From assembly GCF_028649435.1 (NCBI RefSeq), contig NZ_JAQSIN010000002.1: DNA of 64,000 nt. One strand, 5' to 3'. This stretch comes from Curvibacter microcysteis. Its GTDB lineage: Bacteria > Pseudomonadota > Gammaproteobacteria > Burkholderiales > Burkholderiaceae_C. The stretch's first letter is position 1, and every line of letters starts with the position of its first letter. Under the pieces are notes generated by a model that was given only the letters and a program-made list of their open reading frames with translations, searched no databases and was not told where the DNA came from. Position numbers and translations under genes: made by a program. This document shows positions 24,258 to 33,770 of the stretch, one piece after another.

Positions 24258-25301
24258 TTGCCCGCGCTTGACGCGCTGCTGGATGAACCCACCCTGTCAG
24301 ACGAGGCCGATGCGGCCGCTGACGAGGGCACCGACGACAGCGCCAGCGAGCTGCGCGTCGGTGAAGTTCCTTTGGCTGGACACGGCAGTCGGCTCGACAA
24401 GGCCTTGACCGAACTGGTCAATGAATTCTCACGCAGCTATTTGCAGCAGTTGATCGAGGAGGGCGCGGTCCTGCTCAACGACCAGCCCGTGCGCAAGGCC
24501 TCGCAAAAGGTCAAGGTGGGCGATCGTTTGCAGGTGGAGTTGCGTCCGACGCCGCAGAGCCAGGCCTTCAAACCGGAGGCCATGGTCTTGGACGTGGTGT
24601 ACGAGGACGCCGACTTGTTGGTGGTCAACAAGCCCGCAGGCCTGGTCGTCCACCCCGCGCCAGGGCACTGGAGCGGTACCTTGCTCAATGGCCTGCTGGC
24701 CCATCACGCTGGGGCGTCCTTGCTGCCCCGTGCGGGCATCGTGCACCGCCTGGACCGTGACACCAGTGGGCTGATGGTGGTGGCCAAAACCCGCTTGACC
24801 ATGGACCGGCTGGTGCAGCTGATCGCTGCCCGCGAGGTCAGCCGCCAGTACCTGGCCCTGGCGCACCGACCCTGGGTCGGTTCGCGCTCGGTCACGGTGG
24901 AAGCCCCCATCGGCCGCGATCCGCGCAATCGCCTGCGCATGGCCGTGGTGGACCTGGACCATCAATCCGGCAAGACCGCCCGCACCGACATCCAATTGCT
25001 GGAGTCCACGGACCAGGGTTGCTGGGTGCGCTGCAAGCTGCACACGGGCCGTACCCATCAGATTCGCGTGCACATGGCCCACCTGGGGCATCCCTTGTTG
25101 GCCGATGGGCTGTATGGGGGGGCGCCGGCGGCGGGCATGGCGCGTCAGGCCTTGCATGCCTGGCGTCTGGCCTTTGCCCATCCGACGAGTCAGGAGCCCT
25201 TGGCTTTTGAAATCGCATTGCCGGCGGATTTGCAGGCTGCGTTGGCCGATTGGGGTCTGCGTTACAATCAGGGCACTGCGTCCAGCGCGCCCCAGGGCTG
25301 A
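24258..25301 (+). CDS. rluD: 23S rRNA pseudouridine synthase RluD
   Basis: An S4 domain (SRLDKALTELVNEFSRSYLQ) followed by the RluA-family catalytic domain with the aspartate motif HRLDRDTSGLMVVAK, and HTGRTHQIRVHMAHLGHP. RluD makes pseudouridines in helix 69 of 23S rRNA, important for ribosome assembly. The start is uncertain: there is no ATG in the right place. I use TTG at 24258, preceded by AGGA and lying downstream of the divergent promoter, giving about 347 residues; TTG codons at 24195 or 24210 are alternatives. Upstream bamD is divergent. Confidence 0.9.
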   Translation: MPALDALLDEPTLSDEADAAADEGTDDSASELRVGEVPLAGHGSRLDKALTELVNEFSRSYLQQLIEEGAVLLNDQPVRKASQKVKVGDRLQVELRPTPQSQAFKPEAMVLDVVYEDADLLVVNKPAGLVVHPAPGHWSGTLLNGLLAHHAGASLLPRAGIVHRLDRDTSGLMVVAKTRLTMDRLVQLIAAREVSRQYLALAHRPWVGSRSVTVEAPIGRDPRNRLRMAVVDLDHQSGKTARTDIQLLESTDQGCWVRCKLHTGRTHQIRVHMAHLGHPLLADGLYGGAPAAGMARQALHAWRLAFAHPTSQEPLAFEIALPADLQAALADWGLRYNQGTASSAPQG

Positions 25302-25442
25302 TCATCGCCCCGCCTTCGACGCCCGGACCCCGGTCTGGGACTTGCTCCCCGACCCTCGGTTGGCTTCTCGACCGCCTTGTTGCTCCTTGCCCCCGTGACG
25401 GCCTTCGGCCCTCCCGGGCGCCTACCCCGGAAATTTTTGACC

Positions 25443-26180
25443 ATGAACACGACGGATGCCCGGCGTATCCTCGAAACCGCTCTGATCTGTGCGACGCAGC
25501 CTTTGTCGGTGCGCGAGCTGCGGGTGCTGTTCGATGATGTGCTGGGTGCTGACACCCTCAAATCGCTGCTGACCGAGCTGCAATCCGAGTGGTCGCAGCG
25601 CGGCGTGGAGTTGGTTTGTGTGTCCAGTGGTTGGCGCTTCCAGAGTCGGCCCGAGATGCGGCCCTACCTGGACCGATTGAACCCTGAAAAGCCGCCGCGC
25701 TACACCCGTGCCGCGCTGGAAACACTGGCGATCATTGCCTACCGCCAGCCGGTGACCCGGGGCGACATCGAAGACATCCGCGGCGTCACGGTCAATTCCT
25801 TAGTGCTCAAACAGCTCGAGGACCGTGGTTGGGTGGAGGTGATTGGCCACCGCGAAACCGTGGGGCGGCCCTCATTGTTTGCCACCACCCGCCAATTTTT
25901 GGATGACCTGGGTCTGGCCTCGCTGGATCAATTGCCCGCGCTCGACGATGCCGAGCACCAGGCCCGCATTCTTCAATCGCTGCAGTCCGGGCCAGGCCTG
26001 GACGAGCCGGAGTTGCCTTTGGGTGACGGCGTGGCGGAACCCGCCCCCGCCTCCATCGCCATGACGGCCGAGCAGCCTGCCGCCAGCCCTGTTGCTGGCA
26101 CCGATTCAAACGCCTCCGAGCTCCCGGGACTCGATGGCGATCTCTTCACTGTCCCCGGGACAGGCCACGCCCATGAATGA
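25443..26180 (+). CDS. scpB: SMC-Scp complex subunit ScpB
   Basis: A 245-residue ScpB with two winged-helix domains: RRILETALICATQPLS at the start and YTRAALETLAIIAYRQPVTR, DIEDIRGVTVNS and GRPSLFATTRQFLDDLGL in the second, all characteristic. With ScpA it bridges SMC heads in chromosome condensation and segregation. No scpA lies next to it here. The C-terminal 50 residues are acidic and Pro/Ala-rich. ATG at 25443 follows GGAAATTTTTGACC. It overlaps rluB by 8 bp. Confidence 0.95.
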   Translation: MNTTDARRILETALICATQPLSVRELRVLFDDVLGADTLKSLLTELQSEWSQRGVELVCVSSGWRFQSRPEMRPYLDRLNPEKPPRYTRAALETLAIIAYRQPVTRGDIEDIRGVTVNSLVLKQLEDRGWVEVIGHRETVGRPSLFATTRQFLDDLGLASLDQLPALDDAEHQARILQSLQSGPGLDEPELPLGDGVAEPAPASIAMTAEQPAASPVAGTDSNASELPGLDGDLFTVPGTGHAHE

Positions 26181-27585
26181 TTCAGTCAAGCCCCCATCGG
26201 ATTCCGATGTGAGTCCCGAAACCGCCGCTGCCGCCGACGCTGTCACCCCGGCACGCAAGCGCTCGGCCAAGCCGCCCCGCGCATCGGGGAGCGCTGACGC
26301 TGCGCCCACCGAACGCGGCCCGCGCAGCGAACGCAGCCCGCGCGCTGCCGCCGCCCCGGAGGCGCCCGCCATTCGTTTTGAAGACGTGGTGTCTGGCCAA
26401 TTCGATGCGGAAGAAGCGTCCGAGCCGACGGAAGCTGCACCACTCAAGCGCGTGCTGGCACCCCAAGTCGAGACCCCGAAGCTGCACAAAGTGCTGGCGC
26501 AGGCGGGTCTGGGCTCGCGTCTGGAGATGGAGCAGCTGATCCTGGAAGGGCGCATCTCGGTCAACAACGAGCCCGCTCACATCGGTCAGCGCGTGCAGTA
26601 TGGTGATCAGGTGAAGGTCAACGGCAAGCCGATTCGCTACCGCATCGACCCGCCGCCGCCGCGCGTGATTGCTTACCACAAGCCGGTTGGTGAAGTCGTG
26701 ACCCACGACGACCCGCAGAACCGCCCCACGGTGTTCCGCCGCCTGCCCCGCCTGCAACAGGGCAAGTGGCAGTCGGTGGGCCGCCTGGACTTGAACACCG
26801 AAGGTTTGTTGTTGTTGACCAGCTCGGGTGAGTTGGCCAATCAGCTGATGCACCCTCGCTTTGGCCTGGAGCGCGAGTACGCCGTGCGCGTGCTGGGGGC
26901 TTTGAGCAAGGAAGAAAAAGAGCGCTTGTTGACCGGTGTGCAGCTGGACGACGGCATGGCCCAGTTCGGCTCCATCGAAGACGGTGGCGGCGAGGGTTCC
27001 AATTGCTGGTACCGCGTCACCATCTCTGAAGGCCGCAACCGCGAAGTGCGCCGCATGCTGGAGGCCGTGGGCCACGCGGTCAGCCGCCTGATCCGCATCC
27101 GTTATGGCGCCATGGTGCTGCCGCGTGGTCTGCGCCGCGGTGCCTGGGTCGAGTTGGATGAGGGTGACATCCGTGGCCTGGTGCAGGCTGCCGGTGTGCG
27201 TGAAGACGCGCCGGCGCGCGCGTCCAATGAGGCCGGCGCTGCGCGTGGCAAGCGCCCCAACAATGCCCCTCGCCGCCGCCCAGCGGGTCCCGGCCCGCGG
27301 GGCAACACGGACTTCAAGCGCGGAGGTCAGCCCGACCCGCTGACCACTGGGGTGACGGCGGGCCGTCGTCCGGACCGCGCTCCGCGTCCGGCACCGGCCG
27401 GCGGTCAGCCCGATCCGATGAAGACTTCGGTGGGCTACATCGGTGCGGACAGCTTCTCGCGTGCTCGCCAGAACAAGCCGTCCAGTGGAGGCCCGCGTGG
27501 CGTCGGTGGGCGTGGCAATTTCGGGGGCACCGGCGGCGGTGGCCGCCGCAGCGGTGGCAGTGGGGGCGGTGGTCGCAGCCGCTAA
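26173..27585 (+). CDS. rluB: 23S rRNA pseudouridine synthase RluB with long disordered tails
   Basis: A 470-residue RsuA/RluB-family enzyme: S4 domain (KLHKVLAQAGLGSRLEMEQL) then the catalytic domain with GRLDLNTEGLLLLTSSGEL (catalytic Asp) and SEGRNREVRRMLEAVGHAVS. RluB modifies 23S rRNA near position 2605. It is much longer than the core: about 90 N-terminal residues rich in Ala/Pro/Ser and about 110 C-terminal residues rich in Gly/Arg, with a repeated GGQPDP motif and RGG-like runs, presumably disordered and RNA-binding. Start ATG at 26173 lies inside the scpB end. Confidence 0.95.
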   Translation: MNDSVKPPSDSDVSPETAAAADAVTPARKRSAKPPRASGSADAAPTERGPRSERSPRAAAAPEAPAIRFEDVVSGQFDAEEASEPTEAAPLKRVLAPQVETPKLHKVLAQAGLGSRLEMEQLILEGRISVNNEPAHIGQRVQYGDQVKVNGKPIRYRIDPPPPRVIAYHKPVGEVVTHDDPQNRPTVFRRLPRLQQGKWQSVGRLDLNTEGLLLLTSSGELANQLMHPRFGLEREYAVRVLGALSKEEKERLLTGVQLDDGMAQFGSIEDGGGEGSNCWYRVTISEGRNREVRRMLEAVGHAVSRLIRIRYGAMVLPRGLRRGAWVELDEGDIRGLVQAAGVREDAPARASNEAGAARGKRPNNAPRRRPAGPGPRGNTDFKRGGQPDPLTTGVTAGRRPDRAPRPAPAGGQPDPMKTSVGYIGADSFSRARQNKPSSGGPRGVGGRGNFGGTGGGGRRSGGSGGGGRSR

Positions 27586-27690
27586 AGCCCTTGCCTGACC
27601 CGGTGTCAAGGCAATTGCACAGGACCGGGTTAGAATCCGAGGTTTTGCCAAGTGGCAAAAATTACAAAAAACCAGTTTCAGGAATTCATC

Positions 27691-28116
27691 ATGGCCATCG
27701 AACGTACCCTCTCCATCATCAAGCCTGACGCCGTTGCCAAGAACGTCGTCGGTCAAATCCTGGCCCGCTTCGAAGCTGCCGGTCTGAAGATCGCCGCTGC
27801 TCGCCTGGCCCAACTGTCGCGCGCTGAAGCCGAACAGTTCTACGCTGTGCACGCTGCCCGTCCTTTCTTCAAGGACCTGGTGGACTTCATGATCTCCGGC
27901 CCCGTCATGATCCAAGTTCTGGAAGGCGAAAACGCCATCCTGAAGAACCGTGAACTGATGGGCGCTACCGACCCGAAGAAGGCTGACGCTGGCACCATCC
28001 GTGCTGACTTCGCTGACAGCATCGACGCCAACGCCGTGCACGGTTCGGACGCTCCGGAAACCGCCGCCGTTGAAATCGCCTTCTTCTTCGCTGGCCTGAA
28101 CGTTTACGCCCGTTAA
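27691..28116 (+). CDS. ndk: Nucleoside diphosphate kinase
   Basis: A 141-residue NDK with IIKPDAVAKNVVGQI at the start and catalytic His117 in NAVHGSDA. It moves the gamma-phosphate of ATP to other NDPs through a phospho-His. ATG at 27691 is preceded by CAGGAATT; an upstream in-frame ATG-like start would add a non-homologous extension. Codon use is strongly biased, as for a highly expressed gene. Upstream, TAGAATC at 27631-27637 may be its -10 box. Confidence 0.98.
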   Translation: MAIERTLSIIKPDAVAKNVVGQILARFEAAGLKIAAARLAQLSRAEAEQFYAVHAARPFFKDLVDFMISGPVMIQVLEGENAILKNRELMGATDPKKADAGTIRADFADSIDANAVHGSDAPETAAVEIAFFFAGLNVYAR

Positions 28117-28133
28117 TTCGGCGCGCGCATGCA

Positions 28134-29285
28134 ATGACAGCCAATCTGCTTGATTTTGACCTTGACGGGTTGGCTGCGTTCTGCGACCAGCTGGGTGAGA
28201 AGCGGTTCCGCGCCACCCAGCTTTTCCGTTGGATCCACCAGCGTGGTGAGTCCAACTTTGACCAGATGACCGATCTGGCCAAATCGCTTCGCGAGAAGCT
28301 CAAGGTCCATGCCCATGTGGCGGGCCTGTCGGTCTTGAGTCGCCATGATTCCGCAGACGGCACCATCAAGTGGCTGTTCAATGTCGGGGATGGCAATGCC
28401 GTCGAAGCGGTCTTCATCCCAGAAGACGATCGAGGCACGCTTTGTATTTCCTCCCAGGCCGGCTGCGCCGTGGGATGTCGTTTTTGTTCGACTGGGCATC
28501 AAGGCTTCAGTCGCAACCTGAGCACGGGCGAAATCGTCGCCCAGCTGTGGTTTGCCGAGCATTTTCTGCGCCGCCACCTGAACACCCCGGATCGTGTGAT
28601 CTCCAACGTGGTGATGATGGGCATGGGCGAGCCCTTGCAGAACTTCAGCGCCTTGGTGCCGGCCCTCAAGACCATGCTGGACGACCATGGCTACGGCCTG
28701 TCGCGCCGCCGTGTCACGGTCTCGACCTCGGGTGTGGTGCCCATGATGCAGCGCCTGTCGCAGGACTGTCCTGTGGCCTTGGCCGTGTCGCTGCACGCGC
28801 CCAACGACCCGCTGCGTGACAACCTGGTCCCGCTGAATCGGAAGTACCCGATTGCCGAGCTGCTCGACGCTTGCAATCAGTACCTGGAATTTGCACCGCG
28901 CGACTTCATCACGTTCGAATATTGCATGCTCGACGGCGTCAACGACACGCCCGAACATGCCCAGCAACTGGTGAAGCTGGTGCGCCAGCACGCCACTGGC
29001 AAAGGGGTGTGGTGCAAATTCAACCTCATCCCCTTCAATCCTTTCCCCGCATCTGGTTTGCTGCGTTCGCCAGCGCCCCAGGTGCAGGCCTTTGCCAAAA
29101 TCCTTCTTGATGCTGGTATCGTCACCACGGTGCGCAAAACCCGGGGCGACGACATCGACGCTGCCTGTGGCCAATTGGCGGGTGATGTGCGCGACCGAAC
29201 GCGGGTGAATGAGCGCATCGCTCAGCAGCGCACCATCGTGCTCAAGCCCGTGACCGATTTGACTGCCAACAACAAGGAGGCTTGA
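28134..29285 (+). CDS. rlmN: Dual-specificity 23S rRNA/tRNA m2A methyltransferase RlmN
   Basis: A 383-residue radical SAM enzyme. The cluster cysteines C111, C115 and C118 form CAVGCRFCSTG; the mechanistic Cys lies in GDDIDAACGQLAG. It methylates C2 of A2503 in 23S rRNA and A37 in some tRNAs. The ATG at 28134 lies 17 bp after ndk, so co-transcription is likely. The ndk-rlmN-pilW-rodZ-ispG order is widely conserved in beta- and gammaproteobacteria. Confidence 0.98.
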   Translation: MTANLLDFDLDGLAAFCDQLGEKRFRATQLFRWIHQRGESNFDQMTDLAKSLREKLKVHAHVAGLSVLSRHDSADGTIKWLFNVGDGNAVEAVFIPEDDRGTLCISSQAGCAVGCRFCSTGHQGFSRNLSTGEIVAQLWFAEHFLRRHLNTPDRVISNVVMMGMGEPLQNFSALVPALKTMLDDHGYGLSRRRVTVSTSGVVPMMQRLSQDCPVALAVSLHAPNDPLRDNLVPLNRKYPIAELLDACNQYLEFAPRDFITFEYCMLDGVNDTPEHAQQLVKLVRQHATGKGVWCKFNLIPFNPFPASGLLRSPAPQVQAFAKILLDAGIVTTVRKTRGDDIDAACGQLAGDVRDRTRVNERIAQQRTIVLKPVTDLTANNKEA

Positions 29286-30127
29286 TGGAGACTGCCATGG
29301 ACTGGCAATGGCTTCGTCGCACCGTTTGCAGCGGACTGTCTGCGCTGTGCTTGGCCGGGGCAGGTTTCGGCTTGTCCGCTTGTGGCAGCAACCCGGCGGT
29401 GCCCAGCGCACAGGACGTCAGCGACGCAGCCAACGCCCAGGTCGAAGAGGGTGAGGCCCGTCGGCGAGCCCGGATTCGCCTGGAGCTCGCATCGAACTAC
29501 TTTGACCAAGGCAAGACCGTGGTGGCACTGGACGAGGTGCGCCAGGTCCTGGTGGCGGACCCCAGCTTTGCCGAGGCGTACAACCTGCGCGGCCTGATCT
29601 ACATGCGCTTGGACGATGATCGCCAGGCCGAAGAAGCTTTCAAGCGCGCCCTGGCGCTGAGCCCGCGCGACTCGAATGTGTTGCACAACTATGGTTGGAT
29701 GCTGTGCCAGCGCAAGCGCTACAGCGAGGCCAGCGAGGCGTTCAATCAAGCGCTCAACAATGTGCTTTATGGCGACAAGGCCAAAACCTACATGGCTCAA
29801 GGCCTCTGTCAGGCCCGTGCGGGGCAAAAGGCCGAAGCAGAGCGAAACCTCAGCAAGGCTTTTGAGCTCGATGCGGCCAACCCGATCACCAGCTTCAACC
29901 TGTCGGTGTTGTTGTACCAGCGTGCGGACCTGACGCGGGCGCAGTTCTACATCCGCCGCCTCAACAACAGCGAGTATGCAAATGCCGAATCCTTGTGGTT
30001 GGGCATTCGTGTGGAGCGACGCCTGGGTGATCGAGTGGCCATGCAGCAGCTGGCAGAGCAGTTGAAAAAGCGGTTCCCGCAGTCCCGGGAGCTGATGTCC
30101 TACGAGCGGGGAGCGTTTGATGAGTGA
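29285..30127 (+). CDS. pilW: Type IV pilus biogenesis/stability lipoprotein PilW (PilF)
   Basis: A 280-residue TPR lipoprotein: signal sequence ending in the lipobox LSAC (Cys33), then TPR units (DQGKTVVALDEVRQVLVADP, AEEAFKRALALSPRDSNVL, ASEAFNQALNNVLYG, AERNLSKAFELDAANP). PilW/PilF helps assemble and stabilise the PilQ secretin. The start is fixed by a perfect AAGGAGG (29273-29279); the ATG shares one nt with the rlmN stop. A second Met (MDWQW) 12 nt on is possible. Overlaps rodZ by 8 bp. Confidence 0.93.
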   Translation: METAMDWQWLRRTVCSGLSALCLAGAGFGLSACGSNPAVPSAQDVSDAANAQVEEGEARRRARIRLELASNYFDQGKTVVALDEVRQVLVADPSFAEAYNLRGLIYMRLDDDRQAEEAFKRALALSPRDSNVLHNYGWMLCQRKRYSEASEAFNQALNNVLYGDKAKTYMAQGLCQARAGQKAEAERNLSKAFELDAANPITSFNLSVLLYQRADLTRAQFYIRRLNNSEYANAESLWLGIRVERRLGDRVAMQQLAEQLKKRFPQSRELMSYERGAFDE

Positions 30128-31106
30128 GTTGGAACTCGGGGCGGGCACTCCCCCCGTCCCACAGGCTTCGGCGGGCCAGCTTTTGAAACAAGCCCGCGAA
30201 GCAGCAGGCATGCATGTGGCCGCTTTGGCCGTGGCCTTGAAAGTCCCGGTCAGCAAGCTGGAGGCGCTGGAAGCCGACCGCTTTGACCAGTTGCCTGATG
30301 CCGTGTTTGTGCGCGCCCTGGCTTCCAGCGTGTGCCGCAGTTTGCGTGTGGATGCAGCGCCGATTCTGGCGCTCTTGCCGCAAACCCAGCAGCCTCGCCT
30401 GAACCCGAACGATGCGGGCATCAACACGCCGTTCAGGGCGCCCCATGAGCGCCGCCTGCGCCTGGTGCCCGAGCAGTGGTTCAATCCCACCTTGCTGGCG
30501 GTGCCGCTTTTGTGCGTGGGGGCCTTGGCCATTTACTTGTGGCCGCGGGCCAGTGAGATTTCGGCACTTCCGGACGCGGCGCCTGCGCCCGTGCTGTCGA
30601 CGCCAGCCGAGCCGGCATCCCCTGAACCCGCCGCCACGCCGGCTCAAGCGTCTGCCAGTCCCGAGCCGGCCGCTGTGGCTGCGCCAGGTACCCGTTCGGA
30701 CATCGTCAGTTCCCAGGCCAGCTCCCCCCCGGCCTCCGCACCGCCGTTGCCGGCCTCACCCCCTGCGCCTGCTGCCCCGGTGCTTGAAGCCAAGCCGGTT
30801 CCAGTTGCGGCGCCTGCGGCGGCGCCCATCGCTGCGCCAGCCCCCGCAGAGGCGGCCGCACCGGCCGCGGCGTCGGTGCTCAGTTTCAGTGCCTCCGGAA
30901 CCTCCTGGATCAAAGTCACCGATGCCCGTGGCACCGTGACTCTGCAAAAGACCCTGAGCGCAGGGGAGACCGCCACGGCCACGGGCCAGGCGCCTTTTGC
31001 CGTGGTGGTCGGTAAGGTCGATGTGACGCAGTTACAAGTGCGCGGTCAGCCGTTTGATTTGCAATCCGTGGCCCGTGAAAACGTGGCCCGGTTCGAGGTG
31101 AAGTGA
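30120..31106 (+). CDS. rodZ: Cytoskeletal RodZ-like HTH membrane protein
   Basis: A 328-residue protein with an N-terminal helix-turn-helix (LLKQAREAAGMHVAALAVAL, KVPVSKLEALEADRFDQLP), a single membrane span around 120-143 (TLLAVPLLCVGALAIYLWP), a 90-residue Ala/Pro-rich linker, and a C-terminal DUF4115 beta domain (SFSASGTSWIKVTDARG to ENVARFEVK). RodZ links MreB filaments to the membrane and sets rod shape. The linker is unusually Ala/Pro-rich. It is embedded between pilW and ispG with overlapping or abutting ends. Confidence 0.9.
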   Translation: MSELELGAGTPPVPQASAGQLLKQAREAAGMHVAALAVALKVPVSKLEALEADRFDQLPDAVFVRALASSVCRSLRVDAAPILALLPQTQQPRLNPNDAGINTPFRAPHERRLRLVPEQWFNPTLLAVPLLCVGALAIYLWPRASEISALPDAAPAPVLSTPAEPASPEPAATPAQASASPEPAAVAAPGTRSDIVSSQASSPPASAPPLPASPPAPAAPVLEAKPVPVAAPAAAPIAAPAPAEAAAPAAASVLSFSASGTSWIKVTDARGTVTLQKTLSAGETATATGQAPFAVVVGKVDVTQLQVRGQPFDLQSVARENVARFEVK

Positions 31107-31108
31107 AA

Positions 31109-32413
31109 ATGAGTGAGCGTGCCGCCCCGGTGTGGGGCCTGGAACCGATTGCGACCTCCCAGCCGCGTCCCCGTCGTTCGCGCCAGGCGGTGACGTCCTG
31201 GGGTAGTCACCACGTCACCGTGGGGGGGGATGCGCCCGTGCGCGTGCAGTCCATGACCAACACCGACACGGTGGACGTGATCGGCACGGCTATCCAGGTC
31301 AAGGAATTGGCTCTCGCGGGCTCCGAGATGGTGCGCATCACGGTCAACACGCCTGAGGCCGCAGCGGCTGTGCCGCACATCCGCGAGCAGCTCGACCGCA
31401 TGGGCATTGCCGTGCCATTGATCGGCGACTTTCATTACAACGGCCACCGTTTGCTGACCGAGCACCCAGCTTGTGCCGAGGCTTTGTCCAAGTACCGAAT
31501 CAACCCAGGCAATGTGGGCAAGGGCGACAAGCACGACCGCCAGTTCGGTCAGATGATTGATGCGGCCATTCGCTGGAACAAGCCGGTGCGCATTGGCGTG
31601 AACTGGGGCAGTCTGGACCAAGAGCTGTTGGCCAGCCTGATGGACACGAACAGCCAGCGCGCCCAGCCCTGGAGCGCGCGCCAGGTCATGTACGAAGCGC
31701 TGATCACCTCGGCCATCACTTCGGCGCAGCGCGCTGAAGAAATGGGCTTGGCTGGCAATCAGATCATTCTGTCCTGCAAGGTCAGTGGCGTGCAGGACCT
31801 GATCGCGGTCTACCGCGAGCTGGCACGCCGCAGCGACTATGCCTTGCACCTGGGCCTGACCGAGGCCGGCATGGGCACCAAGGGCACGGTGGCTTCGGCC
31901 ACCGCCTTGTCCATCCTGCTGCAAGAGGGCATCGGCGACACCATTCGCGTGTCGTTGACACCCCAGCCCGGTGAAGCCCGCACCCAAGAGGTGGTGATCG
32001 CTTCCGAAATTCTGCAAGCCCTGGGTTTGCGGGTGTTCGTGCCCAGCGTCACGGCCTGCCCGGGCTGTGGTCGCACCACCAGTACCACCTTCCAGGAGTT
32101 GGCCAAGCAGATCGATGACTTTCTGCGTGCCCAGATGCCGGTGTGGCGTTCGCAGTACCCGGGGGTTGAAAACCTCAAGGTGGCTGTCATGGGCTGCATC
32201 GTCAACGGCCCGGGCGAAAGCAAGCACGCCGACATTGGCATCAGCTTGCCGGGCAACGGCGAGGCACCTGCTGCACCGGTCTTCATTGACGGTGAAAAAG
32301 CCCTGACCTTGCGCGGCGAGAACATCGCTGCCGAATTCCACCAGATCGTCGAAAACTACATTGAAAAGCGCTTTGGTGCGGCCGCTGCGGCGTCTGCCAC
32401 CAAGTCTGTCTGA
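31109..32413 (+). CDS. ispG: 4-hydroxy-3-methylbut-2-enyl diphosphate synthase (flavodoxin/ferredoxin)
   Basis: A 434-residue IspG (GcpE) of the MEP isoprenoid pathway, converting the cyclic diphosphate MEcPP to HMBPP with a [4Fe-4S] cluster. Cluster cysteines are in ACPGCGRTT and VMGCIVNGPGES. The TIM-barrel start VRVQSMTNTDT and RINPGNVGKGDKHDRQF are typical. ATG at 31109 directly follows the rodZ stop; a GTG 6 nt earlier would also be in frame. Confidence 0.98.
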   Translation: MSERAAPVWGLEPIATSQPRPRRSRQAVTSWGSHHVTVGGDAPVRVQSMTNTDTVDVIGTAIQVKELALAGSEMVRITVNTPEAAAAVPHIREQLDRMGIAVPLIGDFHYNGHRLLTEHPACAEALSKYRINPGNVGKGDKHDRQFGQMIDAAIRWNKPVRIGVNWGSLDQELLASLMDTNSQRAQPWSARQVMYEALITSAITSAQRAEEMGLAGNQIILSCKVSGVQDLIAVYRELARRSDYALHLGLTEAGMGTKGTVASATALSILLQEGIGDTIRVSLTPQPGEARTQEVVIASEILQALGLRVFVPSVTACPGCGRTTSTTFQELAKQIDDFLRAQMPVWRSQYPGVENLKVAVMGCIVNGPGESKHADIGISLPGNGEAPAAPVFIDGEKALTLRGENIAAEFHQIVENYIEKRFGAAAAASATKSV

Positions 32414-32420
32414 GAAAGCT

Positions 32421-33758
32421 ATGTCCGAGAAACCCCTGGCAGCCGCTGCGGCTGCGGCGTCTGCGCCCCGATTTGAAAAGCTCTCTGCCGTCAAAGGCAT
32501 GAACGACATCCTGCCGCCAGAATCGGCGCGCTGGGAGTGGCTGGAAGACAAGGTGCGCCAATTGATGGCGCGTCACGCCTACCGCAACATCCGCACCCCC
32601 ATCGTCGAGCCCACGCCCCTGTTCGTGCGCGGTCTGGGCGAGGTCACCGACATCGTCGAAAAGGAGATGTACTCCTTTGAAGACAAGCTCAATGGCGAGG
32701 CCCTGACGCTGCGCCCCGAAAACACCGCCGGTGTGGTGCGGGCCGTGGCCGAGCATTCCATGCTCTACGACGGTGGCAAGCGCCTGTACTACATGGGCCC
32801 GATGTTTCGCCACGAGCGCCCACAGCGCGGTCGTTACCGCCAGTTCCACCAAATCGGAGCCGAAGCATTGGGTTTTCCGGGTGCGGAAGTGGATGCCGAA
32901 CTGATTTTGTTGGCGAATGCGCTTTGGCAAGAACTGGGCTTGAAGGATGTGCGCCTGGAACTCAACAGCCTGGGTCAGCCTGACGAACGTCGCGCCCACC
33001 GCGCCGCCCTGATCACTTACCTCGAGCAGCACCAGGACGCCCTGGATGAGGACGCCAAGCGCCGCCTCTACAGCAACCCGCTGCGCATCCTGGACACCAA
33101 GAACCCCGCCATGCGCGAGGTCGTGGAAGCCGCTCCGCGTTTGATCGATTTCTTGGGTGAGGCCTCGCTGGCGCACTTCAACACGGTCAAGGGCATTTTG
33201 GACGCTTGCGGCGTGGCCTACACCATCAACCCGCGCTTGGTGCGCGGCATGGACTACTACAACCTCACGGTGTTTGAGTTCATCACTGAAAGCCTGGGTT
33301 CGCAGGGCACGATTTGCGGCGGGGGTCGTTATGACTACCTGATCGAACAAATCGGCGGCAAGGCCGCACCAGCGGTGGGCTGGGCTTTGGGGGTGGAGCG
33401 CGTGCTGGAGTTGCTGCGAGAGCAGGCGCCGACCCAGGCCCCGGCGCCGGATGTGTACGCCATCGTGCCCGATGCCGCTGCGCTGCCGCAGGTGCTCAGC
33501 ACCCTGACCCAGTTGCGCGCTTTGGGCGTGTCGGTGCAAATGCACGCAGGCTCGGCCGAGTCTTGGGGCAGCATGAAGTCGCAGTTCAAGAAGGCCGATG
33601 GCAGTGGCGCCCGTTACGCCCTGATCTTCGGTGGTGATGAGCTGGCCCGAGGCGAAGTGACCGTGAAAGCGCTGCGCGATGGTGCGGGCGGGGCCCAGCA
33701 AGCCCAACCGCTGGCCACCCTGGCGCAGTGGGCGATCACCCTACAATCCCAACATTAA
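32421..33758 (+). CDS. hisS: Histidyl-tRNA synthetase
   Basis: A 445-residue class II synthetase: motif 1 region (GMNDILPPESARWEWLED), motif 2 with YYMGPMFRHERPQRGRYRQF, HisA signature LVRGMDYYNLTVFEF and motif 3 GWALGVERVLELL, then the anticodon-binding domain. It charges tRNA-His. An Ala-rich extension of about 20 residues precedes the core. ATG at 32421 lies 8 nt after the ispG stop. Confidence 0.98.
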   Translation: MSEKPLAAAAAAASAPRFEKLSAVKGMNDILPPESARWEWLEDKVRQLMARHAYRNIRTPIVEPTPLFVRGLGEVTDIVEKEMYSFEDKLNGEALTLRPENTAGVVRAVAEHSMLYDGGKRLYYMGPMFRHERPQRGRYRQFHQIGAEALGFPGAEVDAELILLANALWQELGLKDVRLELNSLGQPDERRAHRAALITYLEQHQDALDEDAKRRLYSNPLRILDTKNPAMREVVEAAPRLIDFLGEASLAHFNTVKGILDACGVAYTINPRLVRGMDYYNLTVFEFITESLGSQGTICGGGRYDYLIEQIGGKAAPAVGWALGVERVLELLREQAPTQAPAPDVYAIVPDAAALPQVLSTLTQLRALGVSVQMHAGSAESWGSMKSQFKKADGSGARYALIFGGDELARGEVTVKALRDGAGGAQQAQPLATLAQWAITLQSQH

Positions 33759-33770
33759 CTCCAGAATCCC

